In this document: positions 1 through 11,446 of the stretch, piece by piece
Layout: the number at the start of each line of letters is the position of its first letter
Numbering within the stretch: position 1 is the first letter of the stretch
Source: Diplolepis rosae
Lineage: Eukaryota; Arthropoda; Insecta; Hymenoptera; Diplolepididae
NCBI GenBank assembly: GCA_030998225.1
Contig: JAPYXD010000752.1
Span: forward strand, 18,306,501 to 18,370,500
Length of the DNA stretch: 64,000 bases
Direction: 5' to 3'
Program-made: the position numbers and the translations under genes
The notes under the pieces: model-generated
The model's input: only the letters and a program-made list of their open reading frames with translations
Told to the model about the DNA's origin: nothing
The model's database searches: none

Positions 1-213
1 AACTCAATTTTTAATTTTTTTTTTTTTATTGCAGCACTATCTGACTATAATCAAAAACCGAATTCTATATGTATGTCTCTTTTTTAGTTTACGAGATAAT
101 TTAAGATTTTCGTCCATATATGGCTTCCTGTGGTCAAACTTCAAATTTTTACTTTTAAATAAAAATGTTGTTTTTGTCAAAAATCACTATTCTGAATATT
201 TTTGATTGTTTTG

Positions 214-934
214 AGGGACACAACTAGTTTGAAATCTTGAAAATTCCAATTTTTTTTTTACATTTTTTAACAGCACAGCAGGCGCTTTTCGAAGAAGAGG
301 AAGGTGAATTGTATGGACCTCGAATAGCAGATTAGCTCTAGGTATGATATTTAAAAATTTATAACAATGAAATCAGTACTTTTATCTTTAAACGCTTTTT
401 TCTCAAAGCTACATTTTTCAAATTTGCTGCAGCTGTAACTCGATAACAAATCATCCGATCGGCTTAGGTCTTTTTTTAGCATATTGTGTATTTTTTTCCA
501 TACAATGACCCTCCAGTTTTATGATTGGATGAAAAATATAATTTTTCCAGGCGAAAAACCATCAGATTTTTGAGCAAAATTTTAATTTTTTTTTCAAAAC
601 TCCGCCATTTTGTTGCATTTTAATTTTTTTTTACAATCGAGGGTCATTGTATAGGAAATATATTCCAGTTTAATTAAATTTTTGGTTTTTTTTATTTCAG
701 GCACTGTGAAGGCGACAATCACTGCAGCAGTGGCGGAACTTTTTTTTGAAGACTCAGGAGATGGTGTATAACTTGCTGAAAATCAAATATTTTCATTTGA
801 AAACATTACTGTGTATTCATTATTTATGCACAAATATATCTGCAAAATTTTAAAACATTCGATGCAATACTTTTTTTTTTCAAAATTCACAAAAATCACC
901 TGTTTTTCAGGCGGTCAAACTAGTTGTGCCCCTT
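214..934 (+). mobile_element. Non-autonomous inverted-repeat element, left copy, with exon-like segments
   Basis: Ends are near-inverted: AGGGACACAACTAGTTT at 214 and AAACTAGTTGTGCCCCTT ending at 934. An inverted copy lies at 8066-8710. On the + strand two segments look like exons behind pyrimidine tracts and AG: 274-335, reading AQQALFEEEEGELYGPRIAD then stop, and 701-771, reading TVKATITAAVAELFFEDSGD.. then stop. The peptides are largely shared with the other copy. I do not recognise the protein. It may be the remains of a transposase or a captured host exon. Confidence 0.6.
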
Positions 935-1046
935 GAAGATCATACGACGAAAAAAAAAATTTGTCACTCGAGATGTTAAAAATATATTTTTGCAAATAAA
1001 AATATAGAAAATCATATTGTTATAACAATATAACATTGATGTTAAA

Positions 1047-1653
1047 CGCACGAAAATCGTGATAAAATCTTTTTTTGAGTCATTCACAAAAATGAAAATA
1101 CCGTTTTGTAGAATTTGTCATGACGCATTTTTTTATGTGCGTAAGACGGCGGAGCGAATTTCGAAATACATCGTTGCCAAATCCGCAATAATAAACAAAT
1201 ATTTCTAAAAATTTCCAAAAACCTTCCTCTAACGGTAAGAAACAACTTTGTCGCTGGAAGTTCTCCGAAATTGAAAATTTATTAGAGACTTTCTACCGGG
1301 ACAACCACAAAAACATGGTTTTTTATTCACATTAAAATATTGTTTAAAGAATAAAATTTCGATATGTTTCATTTAATTCATTGGCTCCGCTAAAGTATTC
1401 CATGTCTAATAATAAACAAAACAAACGATTTCGTCAAAAATTAACCAAGTAATAGCAATTTATGTTTTGAAAAACACTGGTTTTTGATCATTTTTTATGA
1501 CGAAAAATTGAGTGTTTTTAATTTTTATCTGAAAACTATTGAGGTTGCATAAAAATTGTATTAACATAAAAAATGCGTCATGACAAATTCTACAAAATGG
1601 TATTTTTCTTTTTGTGAAAGACCAAAAAAATTTTTTATCACGATTTTCGTGCG
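1047..1653. mobile_element. MITE with about 90-bp terminal inverted repeats
   Basis: The two ends, CGCACGAAAATCGTGATAAA at 1047 and its complement ending at 1653, match over about 90 bp with few mismatches, including a GTAGAATTTGTCATGACGCA core. The interior is AT-rich. Small ORFs over the ends are by-products of the palindrome. Confidence 0.7.
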
Positions 1654-1656
1654 CGG

Positions 1657-2011
1657 ACAATAGTTTTCCGCGATTTCGAGCGCTCGGCGAGTTATTCCTG
1701 GTGGCCCTTCAATTTGACAAATTCAGGACGTTTGAAGACCTGAGAACTTCGATATCAGGCTTAACCTACTGCAAATCATTACATGGGTACCAACTTGGGT
1801 TCCCATATGGAAATCTATATTGTAACCTGCAACGGAACATATCTTACGACCTATGAGAATTTGAGACATGAAATGGTATATAAAATAATTGGTAATGAAA
1901 TTGGTATATCTAAAGTACAAAGTAAGTTTCTATGTGTGCTACATGATTTCTCAAAGATAGAAATCTTATCCTTTTGAATCATTTGGAATCTTTATTATAG
2001 AAAAAGATAGA
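1657..2011. other. Unassigned sequence
   Basis: Moderately AT-rich stretch between a MITE and the satellite array. Short ORFs on both strands overlap each other and resemble no known protein. Confidence 0.4.
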
Positions 2012-2660
2012 GATAATTTATCCAATTCTATCTCTTTTTCATTCTAAATTCACGTCTATCTTTTCTAATAACTACTTCTCTATCCACTCAAATCCTTTAT
2101 CTATCATTCTTAATCTTTTTCTATCTCTTTTTCAATCTAACTTCACGTCTATCTTTTTCAATTTTTCATTCTCTATCTTATCCTATGCTTTATCTATTCA
2201 CTTGAATCTTTTTCTATGTCTTTGTCAATCTAAATTCACGCCTATCTTTTTTAATCTCCCCTTTTCTATCTCATTATATCGTTTATCTATTCACGTGGAT
2301 CTTTTTCTATCTTCTTACCAATCTAGGTCTATGGCTATCTTTTCCAATCACCTGATCTCTATCTCATCCAATCCTTCATCAATCCACCTTAATCTTTTTC
2401 TATGTCTTTGGAAATCTAAATTCACGTCTATCTTTTTCAATCTCACATTTTCTATCTCATTCTATTCTACATCTATCAACGTAAATATTTTTCTATCTCT
2501 TTGTTAATCTTAATTGACGTATATATTCTTCAATATCTCCTTTTCTATTTCATTCTATCCTTCATCTATCAAAGTCAATATTTTTCCATCTTCTTGCCAA
2601 TCTAGTCGATGCCTATCTCTCCCTATTACAAATTTTAAACTCTCTTTCTATCTCTCATTA
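2012..2660. repeat. 93-bp tandem satellite array, about 6-7 units
   Basis: The block AATCTTTTTCTATNTCTTTG recurs at 2112, 2205, 2298, 2391, 2484 and 2577, exactly 93 bp apart each time. The earlier copy near 2019 is partial. Within each unit CTATCTTTTTCAATCT-like subrepeats occur, so the array is strongly pyrimidine-biased on the + strand. The 101-aa and 69-aa ORFs here are low-complexity translations of the array, not genes. Confidence 0.85.
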
Positions 2661-2811
2661 TCTCTCCTTACAACAAAAGAAGATCAGTCCATTACTAAGA
2701 TATTTTATATTCTTTTTCTATAAGGGTGATTATATTTTATGGCCAATGAAGTTATATAGTCTTTCCCTATGTAAAATGAAGACAATACTTTTTAGAACTG
2801 CACCCTTTATT

Positions 2812-3135
2812 TCGTAGTAAGAATAGATACTGAGGGATATAGAGAGAGATTAAAACTTGCACTGTGGGGAGATAAATGAGGGATAGATAAAAATACAAGT
2901 GGTCGATCACGAAAGACAGAGAAAAAGATAGATACTACTTCAGTCGGCGGATAGACTAAGGGATAGGAAAAGATAGATATTACTAGACATAGAGATCGAA
3001 AAAGATAGATATTTCCGGTCACTCTGGATAAGTGCGGAGATAGAAAAAGATAGAGTTTTGGGGATGCAAAGTGATGGGTTGGGAGAGATAGAAATGTTCT
3101 ATCTTTTCCAATCCCAAAGTTCCTATCTTTTTTAA
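2812..3135. repeat. Purine-rich AGATAGAAAAAGATAG region, inverted relative of the satellite
   Basis: The + strand carries repeated GAAAAAGATAGA(TA) words, the reverse complement of the satellite subrepeat at 2012-2660. After a short spacer the sequence switches back to CTATCTTTTCCAATC near 3097. It looks like a degenerate, inverted piece of the same satellite. Confidence 0.55.
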
Positions 3136-3223
3136 TCTCTTTACTTCCAGCAGGGATATTTCAAATCCTTTGTTAATTCCTACATCAAAGACTTTCTTAG
3201 AAAAAATGTAAAACTTCTGCGCA

Positions 3224-4180
3224 CACTGAGAGAAATCCTATTAGTTGTGCTGACTAAAAGGTCACAACTATATATTTTTAGTAAGCAGTACCAAAAATGT
3301 TGTAAATGCTACTAATTTTTTTTGTAAAATTGATAAAATTCATTTATTTTGAGAAACGTAAATATTTTATTTCCATATGCAATATTTCGTGTGTAAACAT
3401 GACTTGCAATTCTTTGGTAATAGTAAACTTCAAGAAATAATTGTACAGACGAATTAGATTTTACCTGCTTATCAACTGTTTTGAATCGTTTTGAAATCGT
3501 TACATATATTGATTTCTTAAAAGTTTGCTTTTGTTCTTCATCAAAATGAGAAGAATTAAATCATGGTATATTTTTAAGTATAATTGTAAACTGTTGTGCA
3601 GTTTTTGATGAAAAACCTCTCAACAATTATCATCCTTTGTTACATTTGGAAAACAATAATTAAAAAAGTTTTTCTCCTAAACAATTCTAACCTAAGAAAG
3701 TTCTCATCGACATTAACAAAAATAAAATAGATAGAATGGTAAATTTAACATTTTTCTCAATGTTGCAATTACTATTTTAATCATGTACGGATGAAAAAAA
3801 TTAATCAGTTTCTAATTAAGATATTGGAATAGTTTTTGACAAAGCTTTTCTCCGATATGTCGAAAAAATATATATTTTTGTAATAACTACACTGGACAAA
3901 TAGTAAAAGCAATTAACGCAATAAGTAAGTTTTACAAAAACGTATTGGTAACATCTATTATAAGCTCGATACAATGTGGGAATGCATGAAAATAGTCGCG
4001 GCTACAAAACGGACCGACTAATCGGATTTTGTAAGTTTTACTAAAAATTTTAATCATTGCTACTCAGTTAATATTGCTGTAAGAACTAAGGTGCTTTAGA
4101 TGATACAGACTAAAAAACATACTTGTGACCCTTTCTTACAACAAAAAATAGGTAAGCACGACTAATACTTTCTCTCAGTG
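3224..4180. mobile_element. 957-bp inverted-repeat DNA element, CACTGAGAGAAA termini
   Basis: CACTGAGAGAAATCCTATTA at 3224 matches the complement of the sequence ending at 4180 (CACTGAGAGAAAGTATTAGT) over about 35 bp. There is no coding capacity. Similar CACTG.GAGAAA ends occur elsewhere in this window, suggesting a family. CACT starts are known from the CACTA/Chapaev group; membership is a guess. Confidence 0.65.
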
Positions 4181-4371
4181 CAGTAATTTCTATTGACGTA
4201 ATTAACGATGCAGCATTTCATTATGATGTAATTCTAGGAATAGTTTTAGGGGAAAGGTTTTTTGACAAAACATCTTTTTAAAAAGTCTGCCTGGACCCTT
4301 TCGGGAGCGCGGGCGTGCCCTCATCGTGTGCTCTGCGCTCCTATGTATTGACCTCGTGTTACACTGTTAGA

Positions 4372-4652
4372 AATTTCTGTATTAAATTTCCATTACATGT
4401 AATGGAAGTTTTTTTCAGTAAAGTATATTAAATTTAAAATACTTTAACCTTAAAAAATACAAACTTTTATTTGAATTTTAATGCACATGTGTATATATTT
4501 TAATAATGTTTGTTAATTTTGATATATTTTGATTGAAAAGTTATTAGATTTAATATGAATGTATATTAATTTTTTATAATATAAAAATCTATTAATTTTA
4601 ATTTACCACTTGTATATTAAAGTCTATTAAAATTAATAAGATTTTTAACAGT
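4372..4652 (+). mobile_element. 281-bp MITE, first of an inverted pair
   Basis: Begins ACTGTTAGAAATTTCTGTAT and ends AAGATTTTTAACAGT, so it has short inverted ends of its own. An inverted copy lies at 5418-5706. The two could instead be the long arms of one 1.33-kb foldback element. Confidence 0.6.
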
Positions 4653-5417
4653 CTACGCGCACCGCCTCTTACATCTACTTCCCGGACATTTAATTTTATT
4701 TCTTATGATTAATACTATACCTACAGTAAAATTTACATATCATATTTCAAATATGAATTTTATTTTCCCAAAGTTACTTTGACTTTGAGGAATACATTTT
4801 TATCAAAACACTCAAGCTCGATATTGATGGTTGAAAAAAATTTGGAACTTGCGCTTTGAAAAAACATTTAGAAGAATAACCCAAGTTTGTCTTGCGTGCA
4901 TAAGCAGATATTCACATTTCTAAGGATAAGGTATTTAAAATTCAATAAAACTAAGACTACATTGACCATTATGAATGTTTTCGGAGGAAATTTCTTAAAT
5001 TTGTTCAGGAAAATAACTTTCTCTTTTAACATTCTTCCGCAAAGCGTATATATTTGAATTGGAAAAAAAAATTCATTTTTAAAATTAAAATGAAAACTAC
5101 GCATCATATCATAAAAATAATCAGAATAGCCTCTGCAGATCTTTTTTTTTTTGATAGAATAATTTTAATTTGAAACTTTTTTTCGTACATCCCATGATAA
5201 TCCCCTCAATTTTTTTCATACAAGTATTTCATACAGTTAGACTAGAAGATGAAATTTTACAATCCGAAGTTTGCAATCATCAACTAATCATGTATCATTT
5301 ATAATTGATCAACTAACCATTGTTTCAATGTATAATCCTATTCGGAGAAGAAAATCTGACTATAATAGCAAAAACAATGGTCATGCTTTTGTATCAGGTT
5401 TCGTTCTTGCTATTCTG

Positions 5418-5706
5418 CACTATTAAAAATCTTATTAATTTTAATAGACATTAAAAAACAAGTGGTAAATTAAAATTAATAGATTTGTATATTATAAAAA
5501 ATCAATGTATATTCATATTAAATTTAATATCTTTTCAATCAAAATATATCAAAATCCACAAAGATTATTAAAATATATATACATGTGTATTAAAATTCAA
5601 ATAAAAGTTTGTATTCTTTAAGATGAAAGTATTTTAAATTTAATTTACGTCGATGAAAGAAACTACCATTAAATGTAATGGAAGTTTAATACAGAAATTT
5701 CTAACC
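5418..5706 (-). mobile_element. 289-bp MITE, second of an inverted pair
   Basis: Reverse-complement copy of 4372-4652, sharing for example the AAACTTTTATTTGAATTTTA and CATTACATTTAATGG-type segments with scattered substitutions. The 760 bp between the copies is AT-rich with no recognisable gene. Confidence 0.6.
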
Positions 5707-6105
5707 CAGGTCGAAATTTACAACCGGCTTGGCACCGCGCCAGTACCGCAGAAGGATTTGCAGTACTGGTGGGGTACTGGCATAGTGCTGGCATAAGCAG
5801 GGCCTACCACCGGCGCGGCTTCGAAAGGTAAGTTGGCTGGAAATTGTCCATCGGTACTAGCGCGGTACTGGACATCGGTACCGTGCCAGCACTGAAGTCT
5901 GTACTGGTCCAGTACTGGCATTGAATTACTCCTAAGTCGGTTGTTAGCCGACAATGGTCTCAGGACTGGGGCTGTACTATGCCAGTACCGCGCCAACCCT
6001 TGGACCTGTACCAACTGTCCAGTACTGGCATTGCTCCTTGTTTACAGCTGACGCGGTACTGTGTCGTTTGTAAATAGTAGCATGAATCCGACTTTTCCAC
6101 CTGGG
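5705..6105 (-). repeat. GC-rich dispersed element with iterated CCAGTACTGGCA motifs
   Basis: About 400 bp bounded by CCCAGG and CCTGGG, much richer in GC than its surroundings. Palindromic motifs related to CCAGTACTGGCA occur roughly every 20-60 bp. An inverted copy is at 26690-27169. The ORFs in it are low-complexity by-products of the motif. Confidence 0.7.
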
Positions 6106-6949
6106 TAAGAGAACTCTTGCTGAAATAGGATGAGTTTATTGCAACCATAGCACGGCGATAGTCGAGATATTTTTGCAAGGAACGTTCCCGTGTGAAAATT
6201 TCGACAGGGGCCTAGTGGGGCCTTGACGAGTTTCCCCTATTTCTAATCTGGATCTAGCGTGGAATACTAGTCAGGGCCCCGTCGGTAACGTAACGCTTTT
6301 TTCGAGGTGGGCCTCACTAGACTTTCTAGTAGGGGTTTAGTGAGGTCAGCTCTTACACTACCCCACCTACAAAAAGGAACCATTAGAGCCCTATTGAACC
6401 TCCGCATTGTATTTAAGGGTATATATCAGCAGAGTTACGTGACCAATTTTAATCAGGTATCTCACTGAAAAAATAATAAATAAAAAGGATTTTCCACACT
6501 GGGAGAAAAAGTACAGGGAAAATTCGAGTTAAGACTAATTTTTACCGTTTTTAACGGCAACGGAGGGATATTCGCTTGGAAGGTTAAGTTTACTGTTTTC
6601 ACAGTAAAAAATCTGTTTTCAAGCTAGGAAATTTTTTATAAGTAAATTGACAGTACTTTTTTGTTACACGTACACCGAAAAAAAATCTCAGTAGGTTTGA
6701 CTACTTTTTAACTTATTTTCCGTAATTCGTAAAGGCCCTAAGTGTCATTTTTGAAGTTAAGTGAACTGCAGGAAGATAGATAAATCAAATAAGAGCAGTA
6801 GTTGAACCGATGAATATTCTTAGTACATTTCAAAACTATATTTACTTTCAAGTAGACACTAACTTACTATTTTTATATACACACTTACCTACAAACACGC
6901 ATCCCCGCTCTACACTACACAAACGCTCGTTTAGGCAGTATTAAAATTT
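6106..6949. other. Unassigned, partly GC-rich sequence
   Basis: 6110-6165 resembles one arm of the foldback at 33628-33798 (AAATAGGATGAGTTT..TTGCAACCAT). 6190-6420 is locally GC-rich with GGGGCCT-like words. A CACTGGGAGAAAAAG end near 6500 resembles other element termini here. No gene was recognised. Confidence 0.4.
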
Positions 6950-6954
6950 ATTCT

Positions 6955-7035
6955 TAACGCTGCGGATTCGAACCCTCTCTATTTACAATTAACGCATCAC
7001 TAACCTAACGACTAAGTCTCTCGGCTGCGCACGCT
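6955..7035 (-). repeat. tRNA-derived SINE-like head
   Basis: On the - strand an A-box-like TTAGTCGTTAGG and a B-box GGTTCGAATCC are spaced as in a tRNA, but the arms do not fold into a full cloverleaf. The region after the B box resembles that after the one at 34020-34115, which supports a tRNA-derived repeat family rather than a functional tRNA. Confidence 0.4.
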
Positions 7036-7061
7036 TAGAATACAAGAAAGAAAAATGAGCT

Positions 7062-7257
7062 TACCCAATGGGCACACGATATTAGAAACGTTTATGTAAT
7101 ATTCTACAAACGTTCTAGGAACAACCCAATGTCCAATGTCCGCAAGACGTTCTTAGAACGTTTTTGGAACGTCTTTCGGACATTGGACATTGGGATGTTC
7201 CTAGAACGTTTGTAGAATGTTACATAAACGTTTCTAACATCGTGTGCCCATTGGGTA
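7062..7257. mobile_element. 196-bp foldback MITE, copy 1
   Basis: Nearly perfect palindrome from TACCCAATGGGCACACGAT to its complement, with AACGTTCTAGGAAC and AGACGTTCT..AGAACGT inside. A second copy of the same length lies at 7835-8030. The TA at each end may be the target duplication of a Tc1/mariner-type MITE. Confidence 0.8.
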
Positions 7258-7834
7258 TAACCTGCAACTACTGCAGGGCCGTGTAAAAAGTGCTTGGGCC
7301 CCGTGTAACCGGGAATTTTTAAATTTTATGCCAATTTATGATTCTGATTAAAATTTTTAAGATTTTTAATTATTAAATCGATTTTCTATAAAATAAAATA
7401 ATTTTGATAAAAAAACAGATCAAATTTTTGAATTAAAGAACATTACATAATAAAAAGAATTATATAAATTTTAGAAGGATTAATTTTTATTATTGTATAT
7501 TAGTGATACTTTATACAGGTTATGATTCCTTTAATTTTTGTTTTCAAGAGTAAAGTCAACGTATGTTCAGAATCTAAAAAATTTGAGTTTTTTCAATTCC
7601 AAAAATATGATGAAACTTTTGAATCGAGAAAATGATCTCATAACGAAATTATTCATTCATGTTCGCAATAAGAAATTCCAACTAATGAAGTACTATTAAA
7701 AAAGAATAGTACACTTATTTACTTACCAGTTTGTTTGTCTAATTACTCTTATGTAGTAACTTCTACTGCTTATGTTTACTATGAAAACTTTAATTGATTT
7801 TACTATTCACTTCATGTTAATTGAACTACATGTT
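7258..7834. other. Unassigned AT-rich spacer
   Basis: Lies between the two foldback MITEs. No gene or internal repeat was recognised. Confidence 0.5.
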
Positions 7835-8030
7835 TACCCAATGGGCATACGATATTAGAAACGTTTATGTAACATTCTACAAACGTTCTAGGAACATCCC
7901 AATGTCCAATGTTCGAAAGACGTTCTCAGAACGTTTTTGGAACGTCTTTCGAACATTGGAAATTGGGATGTTCCTAGAACGTTTGTAGAATGTTACATAA
8001 ACGTTTCTAATATCGTGTGCCTATTGGGTA
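7835..8030. mobile_element. 196-bp foldback MITE, copy 2
   Basis: Same family and same length as 7062-7257, with few substitutions, 0.6 kb downstream. Close similarity suggests fairly recent activity or local duplication. Confidence 0.8.
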
Positions 8031-8065
8031 GTTATTGTTACTACCTCCACACAATCAGATACGTT

Positions 8066-8710
8066 TTAAAATTTTGCAGATATATTTGTGCATAAATAAT
8101 GAATACAAAGTAATGTTTTCAAATGAAAATATTCGATTCTCAGCAAGTTATCCACCATCTCCTGAGTCTTCAAAAAAAAGTTCTACCACTGCTGCAGTGA
8201 TAGTAACCTTCACAGTGCCTGAAATAAAAAAAATACAAAATTTTATTAAACCGGAATATATTTCCTATACAATGACCTTCGATTGTAAAAAAAAGTTAAA
8301 ATGCAACAAAATGGTGGAGTTTTGAAAAAAAATTTAAAATTTTGCTCAAAAATCTGATGGTTTTTCACCTGACAAAATTATATTTTTCATCCAATCATAA
8401 AACTGGGGGGTTATTGTATGGAAAAACAAATACACAATAAGCTAAAAAAAGACCCTAGTCGATCGGATGATTTGTTATCGAGTTACAGCTGCAGCAAATT
8501 TGAAAAATGTAGTTTTGAGAAAAACACGTTTAAAGATAAAAGTACTGATTTCATTGTTATAAATTTTTAAATATTATACCTAGAGCAAGTCTGCTATTTC
8601 AGGCCCATACAATTCACCTTTCTCTTCTTCGAAAAGCGCCTGCTGGGCTGTTGAAAAATGCAAAAAGAAAAAATCGAAATTTTCAAAATTTCAAATTAGT
8701 TGTGCTCCTT
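8066..8710 (-). mobile_element. Non-autonomous inverted-repeat element, right copy, inverted
   Basis: Reverse-complement relative of 214-934, alignable from the AAATTAGTTGTGCTCCTT end at 8710 down to about 8066, where similarity stops, so one terminus is missing. The exon-like segments recur on the - strand: about 8649-8580 (ends GPEIADLL, stop) and 8218-8148 (VKVTITAAVVELFFEDSGDG, stop). A + strand ORF at 8035-8325 is an antisense shadow. Confidence 0.6.
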
Positions 8711-8918
8711 AAAAGGAAGAGCTCAGCTTACTATAATATTTGGATTTTGTTTCTCAGTATATACTGAAAGAAATGCATGGGAATGAGTAGCCATACGATT
8801 ATGGTTAAAAACTTCTGGGTAGTTCAATGATATTAATAGATACCTAAGAATTTATAGGTCTCTTTAAAGCAAACAATTTTGCATCGTGACGTTTTTAATA
8901 GTGTACTACCTGGAAAAA

Positions 8919-8920
<2 letters not shown>

Positions 8921-8965
<45 letters not shown>

Positions 8966-8970
8966 AAATG
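8921..8970. repeat. TA/TG dinucleotide microsatellite
   Basis: A run of ATATAT followed by GTATGTATG. The rest of 8711-9424 is AT-rich with no recognised gene. Confidence 0.9.
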
Positions 8971-9424
8971 AATCAGTAATATCAGTTAATAACGTCACGG
9001 TCGAACAGATATTCATTTTAAATGGGTACATATACTAGTCTCCTTGGTTCCTTAATAGGAAGTGCAAGTATTTCGCAACCTACGCACCCTCACATTGGTA
9101 GCGTCCTTCCTCGACCAATTTGGGTCCGTCCGTCAATTTGGGTCGGGATGAATTTAAATGTATCTCTTACAGTGAAATTCAGTTCTAAAATCTTCTCTTT
9201 CATCTAATTTTACAGAGAGTGGCAAAGCATTATTGTTTACTTTAAACATACATGCCACTTTATGCTTTCATATTTTGCTAGTACACGGAGAAACTTTTGA
9301 TTGTGAAATGTAATATTATAATATTTATTTCTAAAAAAGTTTGATGGCAAGCTAGAATATAAAATGTTTTCTATTTTTTTGAGGAAATTACGACTTTGAA
9401 TACTAAATATTTATGGTACTAATT

Positions 9425-11340
9425 TTATTGAAATAAATAAAAGAAAAAAGGTCGTAACACATCACTCAGTATGTTCGTAGGATGACTAATAAAACAAGAA
9501 CTTTTAGTCAAAATTCGACTTGATTCATCAAAATAGTCTTCTTCAAGAGTGATACATTCATTCCAACGCTTCTTTAACATTTCGATGCCTTTTTTGTAGA
9601 ACGATTTATCTTTGGCCTTAAAATGCCCCCTATAGTACAATACCTTTCCTGAACGTTCTCATGGAACGTTCAAGGAATGTTTCTAGAGCTAAGAAAATGA
9701 CCGGGTTCTTTTAACGTTCCAAAGCAATGTTCTCTGATTGTTCGTGTGGAACGTTCAAAAGGAATATTGAGAAAACCTTCCGCAGGAACATTCAGAAAAC
9801 ATTTATAGACAACGTTCCTGGAACCTTCCATAGGAACGTTCACAGAAAATTTCGCAGGAACATTAAGAGAACGAGAACATTCATGTGGTAATGTGAAGGA
9901 CGAGAAAAAATAGTGACCTTAAGGTAGAGATCAGAGAAATAAGATATGTCTTAAGGACTGATTTTTTTCTCGTTCTCGAATGGTAATTGCACAGTTCCTT
10001 CATAATCGAACATCGTTCAATAATTTTAAGTTACGTCTTTATTTTGTAAGATATCGTATCTGCGCATTATACTTTTTTTTATTATTGAGCTCATGGATTA
10101 ATTGGTACGCGTATCGTCGGTAATTGCAATTATAGTATGTAAGACTTATAAAATTAACAACTAATATGAATTTCTGGCACTAGATAGACCTTATTGACTT
10201 TTATTTTCACATCTGTGTAATTGTACATTGTTCTTTATATTTAAATCATATTAAAATATATAATTCAAAAACTGATATTTGTAATTAATTATTTTTATTT
10301 TACCTATAAATTAATGTCCAAAATTATTTATAAAATACATTCTCTCGATACTACTGCACCAGTAATATATTTTCAATGCACACATCCAAACTGATATGGC
10401 TGCAACAGATGAAACATGGTTATGGTTCCTTTAGCCAAACTCTGTTTTGGAAAATCAGCTCAACTTCAAACAGACGCTTGTCTGCTAGTGATGCGTAGTA
10501 GTTTCAGAGGTTAGGGGTAAGTAAACTATTATATCAGTGGTTGATTATAAATCTAAAAAAAAAAATTAAATCGATACTAGCAATACGTGTTTTGTTTGCA
10601 TGATCACATACGATCACTCTGCAAAAGTTTTAACGCACACTAATATACATCCTTGAAACAAAACATTTTGTTTTGCTAAATCAGCATAACAGTCGATGGA
10701 TAATACAATCAGAAGGACATTTATGAAAGTTTCTTGAGCTGATAGCTAATTTAAAGACATGTTATTAGCTCAACTAGTATTTGTTAATTTCTTATTCATA
10801 CTTATTAACACACAAAATAATATAACTGAGGTAAGAAGATTTTCTTTCTAATTTGCATAGAAATTCTCTAACAAACTCGGTTAGGTAGAAACACAATACC
10901 ATTTCTTTCAGTGCACTGAGTTTCTTAGCTCTAGGAACGTTCCTCGAACGTTTCATGGGAAGGTTCATTGAACGTTCAGGGAAGGTATTGTGCTATGGGG
11001 GACGCTTCAGTTTCGGTAATCATTTCTTCATTAAAGTCAAATCTCTTTTCCTGGAGCATTATTTTCAGGTCTACAAACAGGAAGTATTCGCTGGGAGTCA
11101 GATCTAGAGATGACGGTGAATAGGAAAACAATTCAAAGTGCAATTCCTGCAATTTTACCATTGTTGCGATTGACTTGTAACGCGGTGTATTGTCTTGGTG
11201 AAAGAGCACTTTTTTCTTCTTCATTTGGGGTCATTTTCCAGCAATTTCTTCTTTCAAACGCACCAATAACGCCATATAATATTCGTTATTGATGGTTCTT
11301 ACTTTCTCAAGGTACATTGATAAAAAATTCGGTCTAGAGA
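9425..11340 (-). pseudogene. Dead mariner transposase, split by a 1.4-kb insertion
   Basis: On the - strand, 11320-11010 encodes a central mariner transposase segment (VLFHQDNTPRYKS with the second catalytic Asp; YSPSSLDLTPSEYFLF, where the usual third Asp is Glu). 9632-9430 encodes the C-terminus (FKAKDKSFYKKGIEMLKKRW). The two halves are separated by the inverted-repeat element at 9626-11001. The N-terminal half is absent. An in-frame stop after the AGK segment, the altered catalytic residue and the insertion make it non-functional. Confidence 0.85.
9626..11001. mobile_element. 1.4-kb inverted-repeat element inserted in a mariner, with GAACGTTC-rich ends
   Basis: CCCCCTATAGTACAATACC at 9626 matches the complement of the sequence ending at 11001 (CCCCCATAGCACAATACC), and the match continues into CTGAACGTTC. 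GAACGTTC and GGAACNTTC words are iterated in both subterminal regions (9650-9880 and 10925-10980). The interior is AT-rich and has no recognised gene. Its insertion point inside a mariner reading frame defines the boundaries well. Confidence 0.75.
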
Positions 11341-11446
11341 GCTGTAAAAAAAGAGTGATCCCAAATATAAAATAGAGTTGGTTTTGGCGACAACTAGACC
11401 TCTAATAGTTGGCCTTACTGTACATTACAGTTATCCCTACAGAAAA

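Noticed and set aside
2202..3022. ORFs of 101, 69 and 71 aa in the satellite region
   Set aside because: They translate low-complexity CTATCTTTTTCAAT-type repeats on either strand and have no independent support.
5718..6178. 98-aa and 72-aa ORFs
   Set aside because: They are translations of the GC-rich CCAGTACTGGCA repeat and its flank.
8035..8325. 96-aa ORF on the + strand
   Set aside because: It runs antisense through the repeat copy at 8066-8710, whose exon-like segments are on the - strand, and starts in the preceding MITE boundary.
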